Assembly: GCF_032108445.1 (NCBI RefSeq)
Contig: NZ_CP134876.1
Coordinates: forward strand, 4,340,001-4,404,000
Length of the DNA: 64,000 nt
Source of the DNA: Micromonospora halotolerans
Lineage (GTDB): Bacteria; Actinomycetota; Actinomycetes; Mycobacteriales; Micromonosporaceae
Reading direction: 5' to 3'
Numbering within the stretch: position 1 is the first letter of the stretch; each line of letters starts with the position of its first letter. The notes beneath the pieces are model-generated. The model ran no database searches. It was not told the origin of the DNA and worked only from the letters and a program-made list of their open reading frames with translations. Positions 51,646-59,308 of this stretch are shown here, one piece after another. The position numbers and the translations under genes were made by a program.

Positions 51646-54600
51646 GTGAGCTTCCACAACCCGAAGATGCCCTGGTCGGAGCTGGAGCAGGTGCTCTCCG
51701 GGCGGCCCGACGGGCGGTCCGGCAAGGGGCGTCCCAGGGGCGAGCGGCACCTGCACGTGGTGGACCCGCTCGCGGTCGACGCCGACGGCGGCGACTCCCC
51801 GGCGTGGAGCCGCAAGCGGCAGGAGTACGCGCCGCCGGAGCTGCCCCGCCCCGACGATGCGGTCCCCTACGCGGAGCTGCACGCGCACTCCAACTTCAGC
51901 TTCCTCGACGGCGCCAGCCACCCGGAGGAGCTGGCCGAGGAGGCCGCCCGGCTGGGGCTCACGGCGCTCGCCGTCACCGACCACGACGGCTTCTACGGGG
52001 TGGTGCGCTTCGCCGAGGCGGCCCGCGCGCTGCACCTGCCCACGGTCTTCGGCGCGGAGCTCTCCCTCGGGCTGCCCGGCCCGCAGAACGGCGAGCCGGA
52101 CCCGCACGGCGCGCACCTGCTGGTGCTGGCACACGGCCACGAGGGGTACGCCCGGCTCGCCGCCACCATCGCCCGGGCGCAGCTGCGTGGCGGGGAGAAG
52201 GGCCGCCCGGTCTACGGCGAGCTGGAGGAGGTCGCCGCCGAGCTGCGCGACCACGTGCTGGTGCTCACCGGCTGCCGCAAGGGGCACGTGCCCGGCGCGC
52301 TGCTCACCGAGGGCGTGGACGCGGCGGCCCGGGAGCTGGACCGGCTCACCGCGCTCTTCGGCGCCGAGACGGTGGCGGTGGAGCTGACCGACCACGGCCA
52401 CCCGCTCGACGCCGACCGCAACGACGCGCTGGCCGAGCTGGCCGCCGCGGCGGGGCTGCCCACGGTGGCCACCAACAACGTGCACTACGCCACCCCGGGG
52501 CGGCGCCGGCTGGCCACCACCGTGGCGGCGGTGCGGGCCCGGCGCAGCCTCGACGAGATCGACGGCTGGCTGCCCGCCGCCGCCACCGCCCACCTGCGCA
52601 GCGGCGCCGAGATGGCGGCGCGGTTCGCCGCGTACCCGGGTGCGGTGGCCCGGGCCGCCGAGTTCGGCGCGGAACTCGCCTTCGACCTGCAACTGGTCGC
52701 ACCGCAGCTGCCGGCGTACCCGGTGCCGCCGGGGCACACCGAGATGAGCTGGCTGCGCCACCTCACCATGGCCGGCGCCCGGGAGCGCTACGGCCCGCCC
52801 GAGGCGCACCCGGAGGCGTACGCGCAGCTGGAGCACGAGCTGCGGATGATCTCCGACCTGGGCTTCCCCGGCTACTTCCTGGTGGTCTACGACATCGTCG
52901 CGTTCTGCCGCGAGCAGGACATCTACTGCCAGGGCCGGGGCTCGGCGGCCAACTCGGCGGTCTGCTACGCGCTGCGGATCACCAACGTGGACGCGGTGCG
53001 GCACCGGCTGCTCTTCGAGCGTTTCCTCGCCCCCGAGCGGGACGGCCCGCCCGACATCGACGTGGACATCGAGTCCGACCGCCGGGAGGAGGTGATCCAG
53101 CACGTCTACGCCCGGTACGGCCGGGAGCACACCGCCCAGGTCGCCAACGTCATCTCCTACCGGCCGCGGTCGGCGGTGCGGGACGTGGCCAAGGCCTTCG
53201 GCTTCTCGCCCGGGCAGCAGGACGCCTGGAGCAAGCAGATCGACCGCTGGGGCTCGGTCGCGGCGGTCGACGTGGAGGACATCCCCGAGCAGGTGGTGGC
53301 GTACGCCAACGAGTTGCAGACGTTCCCCCGGCACCTGGGCATCCACTCCGGCGGCATGGTGATCTGCGACCGGCCGGTGATCGAGGTCTGCCCGGTGGAG
53401 TGGGGGCGGATGCCCGGCCGCAGCGTGCTCCAGTGGGACAAGGACGACTGCGCCGCCGTCGGCCTGGTCAAGTTCGACCTGCTCGGCCTCGGCATGCTCT
53501 CCGCGCTGCACTACGGCTACGACCTGATCGGGATGAGCCTGGACCTGGGCGACATGACCCTGGACGACCCCGAGGTCTACGACATGCTCTGCCGGGCCGA
53601 CTCGGTCGGGGTGTTCCAGGTGGAGAGCCGCGCCCAGATGGCCACCCTGCCCCGGCTCAAGCCCCGCGAGTTCTACGACCTGGTGGTGGAGGTGGCGCTG
53701 ATCCGGCCGGGCCCGATCCAGGGCGGCTCGGTGCACCCGTACATCCGGCGCAAGAACGGCCAGGAGCCGGTGACCTTCGCGCACCCGCTGATGCGCAACG
53801 CGCTGGAGAAGACCCTCGGCGTGCCGCTGTTCCAGGAGCAGCTCATGCAGCTCGCCATCGACCTGGCCGGCTTCGACGCGGCCGGGGCCGACCAGCTGCG
53901 CCGGGCCATGGGGGCGAAGCGCTCGGTGGAGCGGATGGCGCAGATCGCCGACCGGCTCTACGCCGGGATGGCCGAGCGGGGCATCACCGGCGAGCTGGCC
54001 GACGACGTCTACCGCAAGCTCACCGCGTTCGCCAGCTACGGCTTCCCGGAGAGCCACGCCATGAGCTTCGCCTACCTGGTGTATGCCAGTTCCTGGCTGA
54101 AGCGCTACCACCCGGGCCCGTTCCTGGCCGCGCTGCTCAACGCCCAGCCGATGGGTTTCTACTCGCCGCAGACCCTGGTCGACGACGCCCGCCGGCACGG
54201 CGTCGAGGTCCGCCGGCCGGACATCAACGCCAGCGGCGCCAAGGCGGTCCTGGAGTCCACGCCGGAGACCCGGTGGGGGAGCCAGCCGGGTGAGCCGCCG
54301 CACGCCTGGGGGCTGGGCGGCCCGGCGGTCCGGCTGGGGCTGTCGGGCGTGCGTACCCTCGGCGACGAGGTGGCCGAGCGGATCGAGGCGGAGCGGACGG
54401 CGCACGGGCCGTACCGGGACATGCCGGACCTGGCCCGCCGGGTCGGCCTGACGGCGGCGCACCTGGAGGCGCTGGCCACCGCGGACGCCTTCGCCTGTTT
54501 CGGGCTGACCCGCCGGCAGGCCCTCTGGGCCGCCGGCGCGGCGGCGCAGGACCGGCCCGGCCGGCTGCCCGGCACGGTGACCGGCACGGCCCCGCCCACC

Positions 54601-55023
54601 CTGCCCGGGATGGAGGCGGTGGACCGCCTGGTCGCCGACGTCTGGGCCACCGGCCTGTCCCCGGAGAGTCACCCGGCCCGGTTCATCCGGGACCGGCTGG
54701 ACGCCCTCGGCGCGGTGCCGATCGCCCGGCTGGGCCGGGTGGAGCCCGGGCAGCGGATCCGGGTCGGCGGGATCGTCACCCACCGGCAGCGGCCGGCGAC
54801 CGCCGGCGGGGTCACGTTCCTCAACCTGGAGGACGAGACCGGCATGCTCAATGTCACTTGCTCCCCGGGGCTCTGGCAGCGCTACCGTCGAGTCGCCCGC
54901 ACCAGCGGCGCGCTGGTGGTGCGGGGCCGGTTGCAGCGGCACGAGGGCGTCACCAGCCTCACCGCGGACCGGCTGGACGCGATCGAGCCGCCCGTCACGC
55001 CGGCGTCCCGGGATTTCCGGTGA
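51646..55023 (+). CDS. dnaE2: Error-prone DNA polymerase III alpha subunit DnaE2
   Basis: The product is 1125 residues from GTG 51646. A PHP domain begins at about residue 75 (YAELHAHSNFSFLDGASHPE). The polymerase core has the catalytic Asp pair (PPDIDVDIESDRREEV) and third Asp region (KFDLLGLGMLSALH). A helix-hairpin-helix and a C-terminal OB fold (RIRVGGIVTHRQRPATAGGV) follow. Length and motifs are those of DnaE2, the mutagenic translesion polymerase of the ImuA'-ImuB-DnaE2 mutasome. The protein looks intact, but its partner ImuA' is truncated upstream. Confidence 0.93.
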   Translation: MSFHNPKMPWSELEQVLSGRPDGRSGKGRPRGERHLHVVDPLAVDADGGDSPAWSRKRQEYAPPELPRPDDAVPYAELHAHSNFSFLDGASHPEELAEEAARLGLTALAVTDHDGFYGVVRFAEAARALHLPTVFGAELSLGLPGPQNGEPDPHGAHLLVLAHGHEGYARLAATIARAQLRGGEKGRPVYGELEEVAAELRDHVLVLTGCRKGHVPGALLTEGVDAAARELDRLTALFGAETVAVELTDHGHPLDADRNDALAELAAAAGLPTVATNNVHYATPGRRRLATTVAAVRARRSLDEIDGWLPAAATAHLRSGAEMAARFAAYPGAVARAAEFGAELAFDLQLVAPQLPAYPVPPGHTEMSWLRHLTMAGARERYGPPEAHPEAYAQLEHELRMISDLGFPGYFLVVYDIVAFCREQDIYCQGRGSAANSAVCYALRITNVDAVRHRLLFERFLAPERDGPPDIDVDIESDRREEVIQHVYARYGREHTAQVANVISYRPRSAVRDVAKAFGFSPGQQDAWSKQIDRWGSVAAVDVEDIPEQVVAYANELQTFPRHLGIHSGGMVICDRPVIEVCPVEWGRMPGRSVLQWDKDDCAAVGLVKFDLLGLGMLSALHYGYDLIGMSLDLGDMTLDDPEVYDMLCRADSVGVFQVESRAQMATLPRLKPREFYDLVVEVALIRPGPIQGGSVHPYIRRKNGQEPVTFAHPLMRNALEKTLGVPLFQEQLMQLAIDLAGFDAAGADQLRRAMGAKRSVERMAQIADRLYAGMAERGITGELADDVYRKLTAFASYGFPESHAMSFAYLVYASSWLKRYHPGPFLAALLNAQPMGFYSPQTLVDDARRHGVEVRRPDINASGAKAVLESTPETRWGSQPGEPPHAWGLGGPAVRLGLSGVRTLGDEVAERIEAERTAHGPYRDMPDLARRVGLTAAHLEALATADAFACFGLTRRQALWAAGAAAQDRPGRLPGTVTGTAPPTLPGMEAVDRLVADVWATGLSPESHPARFIRDRLDALGAVPIARLGRVEPGQRIRVGGIVTHRQRPATAGGVTFLNLEDETGMLNVTCSPGLWQRYRRVARTSGALVVRGRLQRHEGVTSLTADRLDAIEPPVTPASRDFR

Positions 55024-55077
55024 GTGGAGTGATCCACATTACGGTTTCCGGGCCCCGGAGGCGGGAGACTCCCGGCA

Positions 55078-55101
55078 CGGGTGGGCAGAGTGGCCCACCC
55101 G
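55078..55101 (+). terminator. GC-rich hairpin after dnaE2
   Basis: A 9-base-pair stem, CGGGTGGGC with GCCCACCCG, encloses the 6-base loop AGAGTG. It lies 55 bases after the dnaE2 stop and just before the ribosome binding site of the next small gene. There is no T-run. It could terminate the mutasome transcript or act in the leader of the next gene. Confidence 0.45.
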
Positions 55102-55119
55102 GGTATGGGGGATGAACCG

Positions 55120-55299
55120 ATGACCTTTCACAGCACGTACCCCGGTGGCGTGGCGAACGCCCGGCGGACCCGGCTCGGCGCCGGCTGGGCGCCCACCCAC
55201 GAGGTGGAGCCGCGGGAATACCAGGTGACCGAAGGGCCGGTGGCCAACGCCCAGCGGTCCCGCGCCGAGGAGGACCCTGCCGGCGGTGGCGAGTCCTGA
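55120..55299 (+). CDS. Small hypothetical protein
   Basis: The product is 59 residues. The ATG at 55120 is preceded by GGGGGA at 8 bases. The sequence is polar and contains two related segments, GVANARRTRLGAGW and GPVANAQRSRAEED. No membrane helix or known motif. It lies between dnaE2 and the methyltransferase on the same strand. Confidence 0.5.
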   Translation: MTFHSTYPGGVANARRTRLGAGWAPTHEVEPREYQVTEGPVANAQRSRAEEDPAGGGES

Positions 55300-55324
55300 C
55301 CCCGGGCCCGGGGGTGACTAGGCT
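55295..55324 (+). promoter_or_regulatory. Predicted promoter of the methyltransferase gene
   Basis: CCTGAC (55295-55300) and TAGGCT (55319-55324) are separated by 18 bases. The -10 box ends 7 bases before GTG 55332, so the transcript is probably leaderless, which is common in this phylum. Confidence 0.5.
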
Positions 55325-55331
55325 CGGCGGC

Positions 55332-56063
55332 GTGGACCGGACCCGAACCCTGACCCCCCGCACCGCCGTCATCTGGGCGGTGCTCCGGGCCGAGCTGGAC
55401 CGGCGGGCCGGCGAGCGGCTCACCGTCCTCGACGTCGGCGGCGGGACCGGCGGCTTCGCCGTCCCGCTCGCCGAGGCCGGCCACCAGGTCACCGTCGTCG
55501 ACGCCAGCCCCGACGCGCTCGCCGCGCTGACCCGCCGGGCCGCCGAGGCCGGGGTTGCCGAGCGGGTACGCGCCGTGCAGGGCGACGGCGACGCGCTCGC
55601 CGGGCTGGTCGAGCCGGCCACCGCCGACCTGGTGCTCTGCCACTCGGTACTGGAGGTCGTGGACGACCCCGCCCCGGTGGTGGCCGCGCTGGCCGCCGCC
55701 CTGCGCCCCGGTGGCGCGGCCAGCGTGCTGGTCGCCGGACGGGCCGCCGCCGTGCTGGCCCGGGCCATGAACGGCCACCTGGACGTGGCCGCCGCGCTCG
55801 CCGCCGACCCGGCCGGCACCGCCGGCCCCCGGGACACCCTGCGCCGCCGCTACGACGCCGACGAGGCCACCGCGCTGCTCGCCGCCGCCGGTCTCACCGT
55901 CGAGGAGATCCACGGCGTACGCGTGCTCGCCGACCTGCTCCCGGCCGCCGTGGCGGACGGCCAGCCCACCGCCCTGGTCGAGCTGGAACGGGCCCTGGCG
56001 GCCCGGCCGCCGTACCGCGACCTCGCCGCCCAGCTGCACCTGTTCGCCCGCCGCCCGGCATGA
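55332..56063 (+). CDS. SAM-dependent methyltransferase (class I)
   Basis: The product is 243 residues. GTG 55332 is chosen because a -10 element lies 7 bases upstream; GTG 55314 is an alternative. Motif I is VLDVGGGTGGFAVPLA, the acidic end of beta-2 is VTVVDASPDALA, and motif IV is LVLCHSVLEVVDDP. The substrate is not predictable. The stop overlaps the next gene by ATGA, so the two are co-expressed. Confidence 0.8.
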   Translation: MDRTRTLTPRTAVIWAVLRAELDRRAGERLTVLDVGGGTGGFAVPLAEAGHQVTVVDASPDALAALTRRAAEAGVAERVRAVQGDGDALAGLVEPATADLVLCHSVLEVVDDPAPVVAALAAALRPGGAASVLVAGRAAAVLARAMNGHLDVAAALAADPAGTAGPRDTLRRRYDADEATALLAAAGLTVEEIHGVRVLADLLPAAVADGQPTALVELERALAARPPYRDLAAQLHLFARRPA

Positions 56064-57223
56064 CCGGCCCGGCGGTGGACCCGCTCGACCGGGTCGCGCC
56101 CCGCTACGGCGGCGGCAGCCTGGCCGACGTGCTGCCCAGCGCGCTCGCGCTGCTCGGTGTGCCCGGCGCCGCCGACCTGCTCGGCCTGGCGCCCCGGCTG
56201 GCCGGGGTGCGCCGGATCGCCGTGCTGCTGGTCGACGGGCTCGGTTGGTACCAGATCCCCACCGCCGCCCCGTACGCGCCGACGCTCGCCGGGCTGGCCG
56301 CCACGGTCGGCGTCCCGCTCACCGCCGGCTTCCCCTCGACCACCCCGACGAGCCTGGTCAGCCTCGGCACCGGCACCCCGTCCGGCGCCCACGGGGTGCT
56401 CGGCTTCAAGGTGCGGGTGCCCGGCACCGACCGGGTGCTCAGCCACATCGAGTGGGCCGGCGACCCGGAGCCGCTGCGCTGGCAGCCAGTCACCACCTGG
56501 TACGAGCGGGCCCGCGCCGCCGGGGTGGCGGTCACCGTGGTGAGCCGCCCCGAGTACGGCGGCAGCGGTCTCACCCTGGCCGCGAACCGGGGCGGCGACT
56601 ACCGGGGCGCGGCCGGCGCCGACGCGGTCGCCGAGCGGATGCTCGCCGCCCTGTCGGCCGGTCCCGGGCCGACCCTGGTCTCCGGCTACCACCCCGACCT
56701 GGACCGGCACGGGCACCTCAGCGGCGTGGACTCCGCGCCGTGGCGGCTGGCCGCCGCCGAGGTGGACCGGCTGCTCGCCCGGCTGGTCGACGGGCTGCCG
56801 CCGGACGCCGCGCTGCTGGTCACCGCCGACCACGGGCAGCTCGACGTGCCCGACGAGCACCGGATCGACCTGGACACCGACCCCCGGCTGCGGGCCGGCG
56901 TCCGGGTGGTGGCCGGCGAGCCCCGGGTCCGCTACCTGCACGTCGAGCCGGGCGCCACGGCCGACGTGGTGGCCGCCTGGTCGGCGGTGCTGGACGGCGC
57001 CGCCCGGGTGCTGACCCGGGCCGAGGCGGTGGCCACCGGCTGGTTCGGCCCGGTGCCGGAGGCGCACCTGGGCCGGATCGGCGACGTGGTGGTGGTCTGC
57101 CGCGGCACGTACGCGGTGGTCGCCACCCGCTCGGAGAAGCCGATCGAGTCCCGGCTGGTCGCGTACCACGGCGCGGACACCGCGGCCGAGATGATCATCC
57201 CGCTGCTCGTGGTCCGCGGCTGA
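56060..57223 (+). CDS. Alkaline phosphatase superfamily phosphodiesterase (nucleotide pyrophosphatase-like)
   Basis: The product is 387 residues. The metal site near the N-terminus is IAVLLVDGLGW, with the nucleophile Thr in GFPSTTPTSLVSLGTG. Further metal ligands are GYHPDLDRHGHLSG and VTADHGQLDVP. These are the hallmark motifs of the type I phosphodiesterase/nucleotide pyrophosphatase branch. There is no signal peptide, so it acts in the cytoplasm. It overlaps the methyltransferase gene by 4 bases. Confidence 0.85.
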   Translation: MTGPAVDPLDRVAPRYGGGSLADVLPSALALLGVPGAADLLGLAPRLAGVRRIAVLLVDGLGWYQIPTAAPYAPTLAGLAATVGVPLTAGFPSTTPTSLVSLGTGTPSGAHGVLGFKVRVPGTDRVLSHIEWAGDPEPLRWQPVTTWYERARAAGVAVTVVSRPEYGGSGLTLAANRGGDYRGAAGADAVAERMLAALSAGPGPTLVSGYHPDLDRHGHLSGVDSAPWRLAAAEVDRLLARLVDGLPPDAALLVTADHGQLDVPDEHRIDLDTDPRLRAGVRVVAGEPRVRYLHVEPGATADVVAAWSAVLDGAARVLTRAEAVATGWFGPVPEAHLGRIGDVVVVCRGTYAVVATRSEKPIESRLVAYHGADTAAEMIIPLLVVRG

Positions 57224-57267
57224 CCCGACGCGGGCGATCGGCCGGCGGGACTGTCGGACCGGGCGGC

Positions 57268-57273
57268 TAGCCT
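57268..57273 (+). promoter_or_regulatory. Predicted -10 element of dinB
   Basis: TAGCCT ends 6 bases before ATG 57280, consistent with a leaderless transcript. No good -35 is seen. No LexA box is recognised near it. Confidence 0.35.
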
Positions 57274-57279
57274 GCGGGG

Positions 57280-58539
57280 ATGGGCCGCAGCCAGTCGTTG
57301 CCCCGGGGCGGTGATCCGCGCTTCGGGCCGGACGCCGACGACACCGGCTGCCCCATCCTGCACGTCGACATGGACGCCTTCTTCGCCTCGGTCGAGGTCC
57401 GCCGCCGCCCCGAGCTGCGCGGCCGCCCCGTCGTGGTGGGCGGGATCGGGCCGCGCGGGGTGGTCAGCTCGGCCAGCTACGAGGCCCGCCGCTTCGGCGT
57501 CCGCAGCGCCATGCCCACCGCCCGGGCCCGGGCGCTCTGCCCGCAGGCGGTCTACCTGCCGCCCGACTTCACCGCCTACTCGGCCGCGTCCCGGGCGGTC
57601 ATGCGGATCTTCCGCGACGTCACCCCGCTGGTCGAGCCGCTCTCGCTGGACGAGGCGTTCCTCGACGTGGCCGGCGCCCGGCGGCTCTTCGGCACCCCCA
57701 CCGAGATCGCCCGGCTGATCCGCCGGCGGGTGTCCGAGGAGCAGGAGCTGACCTGCTCGGTCGGTGTGGCGTCGAGCAAGTTCGTGGCGAAGCTCGGCTC
57801 CACCCGGGCCAAGCCGGACGGCCTGCTCGTGGTGCCCGCCGCCCGGGTGCTGGAGTTCCTGCACCCGCTGCCGGTGGCCGCGCTGTGGGGGGTGGGGGAG
57901 CGCTCCGCCGAGGCGCTGCACCGGCTCGGCCTGCGCACCGTGCGCGACCTGGCCGAGGCGCCGCCGGGCCTGCTCCGCCGCGCGGTGGGTGAGGCGTCCG
58001 CCGGCCACCTGCACGAGCTGGCCTGGGGGCGGGACCCACGCCGGGTCTCCCCGGAGCATGTGGAGAAGTCGATCGGCGCGGAGGTCACCTTCGACACCGA
58101 TGTCACCGACCCGGCGGAGATCCGGCGCGCGCTGCTGGCCCTCGCCGAGAAGGCCGGTGCCCGGCTGCGCGCGGCGGGCCAGGTCGGGCGCACCGTGTCG
58201 CTCAAGGTGCGGTTGGCCGACTTCCGCACGGTCAGCCGTTCCCGCACGCTCGGTGTGCCCACCGACACCGCCCGGGAGATGTTCGACACTGCCTGGGCGC
58301 TCTGGACCGCCCTGGCCCCCGGCGAGCCGGTCCGCCTGGTCGGCGTCCGGATGGAGGGTCTGGCCGCCGCGGAGGAGACGCCGCAGCAGCTCACCCTGGG
58401 CGCGCCCGAGCGCGGCTGGCGGGAGGCGGAGGCGGCGGCCGACGCCGCGGCCGCCCGATTCGGGCGGTCCGTCATAGGTCCGGCCAGTCTTCTCGGCAGG
58501 CGTGATGCCCGGCGCGGCGAAAAACCGACCCGGCCGTAG
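57280..58539 (+). CDS. dinB: DNA polymerase IV (Y-family)
   Basis: The product is 419 residues. The catalytic motifs are intact: LHVDMDAFFASVEVRRRPEL, then SYEARRFGVRSAMP and PLSLDEAFLDVAGARRLFG. The helix-hairpin-helix (ALWGVGERSAEALHRLGLRT) and little finger (IGAEVTFDTDVTD) follow. It performs translesion synthesis in the cytoplasm. Unlike the nearby ImuB it keeps the catalytic Asp/Glu residues. Confidence 0.95.
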   Translation: MGRSQSLPRGGDPRFGPDADDTGCPILHVDMDAFFASVEVRRRPELRGRPVVVGGIGPRGVVSSASYEARRFGVRSAMPTARARALCPQAVYLPPDFTAYSAASRAVMRIFRDVTPLVEPLSLDEAFLDVAGARRLFGTPTEIARLIRRRVSEEQELTCSVGVASSKFVAKLGSTRAKPDGLLVVPAARVLEFLHPLPVAALWGVGERSAEALHRLGLRTVRDLAEAPPGLLRRAVGEASAGHLHELAWGRDPRRVSPEHVEKSIGAEVTFDTDVTDPAEIRRALLALAEKAGARLRAAGQVGRTVSLKVRLADFRTVSRSRTLGVPTDTAREMFDTAWALWTALAPGEPVRLVGVRMEGLAAAEETPQQLTLGAPERGWREAEAAADAAAARFGRSVIGPASLLGRRDARRGEKPTRP

Positions 58540-58654
58540 GTCGTCCCGCTTTCCGACGCGCGAGCCCCCTCGTAGACTTGCGGGTAAGCAGCCGGATGGC
58601 TGCCACGGTCTGTCGGCCCGAGCGGGCCGACCAACGTGACCGGGGAGGAGTGCC

Positions 58655-59050
58655 GTGCCGCTCTCGGAGCACGAGCAGCGGCTGTTCGAGCAGATCGAGC
58701 GGTCGCTTGCCGAGGACCCCAAATTCGCCTCGGCCGTGCGCGCCAGCGACCCGCGTTTCCACGCGCGGCGTCGCGTGCTCGTCGCTGCCGGCGTGGTCAT
58801 CGCTGGTCTGGCCCTGTTGATCTACGGTGCCGTGATCAAGACGCCCCCGCTGGCCGTGGCGGGCTTTGTCGTCATGCTGGCCTCGTTGGGCTACGCGGTG
58901 CAGTCGCACCGCCGATCCCAGTCGCCCGACCTGCACGTGGTCGGCGGCACGACGAGCCGTCGTCGTCCCCGTGGCCGCAGCGGCCGCCGGGGCTCCTTCC
59001 TCGACCGGATGGAGGACCGCTGGCGGCAGCGCCCGGAGGGCCACCGCTGA
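58655..59050 (+). CDS. DUF3040 family membrane protein
   Basis: The product is 131 residues from GTG 58655, with GGGGAGG upstream. The family start PLSEHEQRLFEQIERSLAED is clear. Two membrane helices (VLVAAGVVIAGLALLIYGAV and PLAVAGFVVMLASLGYAV) and a basic tail follow. A TAGACT box at 58573-58578 may be its -10 element, giving a leader of about 70 bases. The family is actinobacterial and of unknown function. Confidence 0.88.
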   Translation: MPLSEHEQRLFEQIERSLAEDPKFASAVRASDPRFHARRRVLVAAGVVIAGLALLIYGAVIKTPPLAVAGFVVMLASLGYAVQSHRRSQSPDLHVVGGTTSRRRPRGRSGRRGSFLDRMEDRWRQRPEGHR

Positions 59051-59260
59051 GCACGCCCCGCCCCTGACCGGGCGGGTCCTCGCGACAGCGGATCGCCGGC
59101 ACGCCCGGCGAGCGTTGTCGCTTCCGCGCGCCCCGATCCTCCTCTTTGACCGACGCCCCGTCCCCGCCCGACCAAGCCCCGCTCGATACGCGCCGCTCCC
59201 CGTAGCCGCACCTCCGAAGCGCCGCGGTCCGACGCCGCGCCGGTGCCCGGGGCGGTGGGG

Positions 59261-59308
59261 ACCCGGTCCGGCCCGCCGCCGGGGGAGCGGCGGCGGGCGG
59301 AACCGGGT
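59261..59308. terminator. Bidirectional terminator-like hairpin between converging genes
   Basis: Two arms of about 20 bases, ACCCGGTCCGGCCCGCCGCC and its near-complement ending AACCGGGT, enclose a GGGGGAG loop. The hairpin lies where the DUF3040 gene and the transglutaminase gene converge and touches the stop of the latter. Very stable stem without a T-run, as is usual in GC-rich genomes. The rest of 59051-59260 shows nothing. Confidence 0.55.

Noticed and set aside
51209..51649. 146-codon frame between imuB and dnaE2
   Set aside because: Made of 16-residue repeats derived from the 48-base DNA repeat, and it overlaps both neighbours.
51514..54942. 1142-codon minus-strand frame opposite dnaE2
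   Set aside because: It is a shadow of dnaE2, which has complete catalytic motifs on the plus strand.
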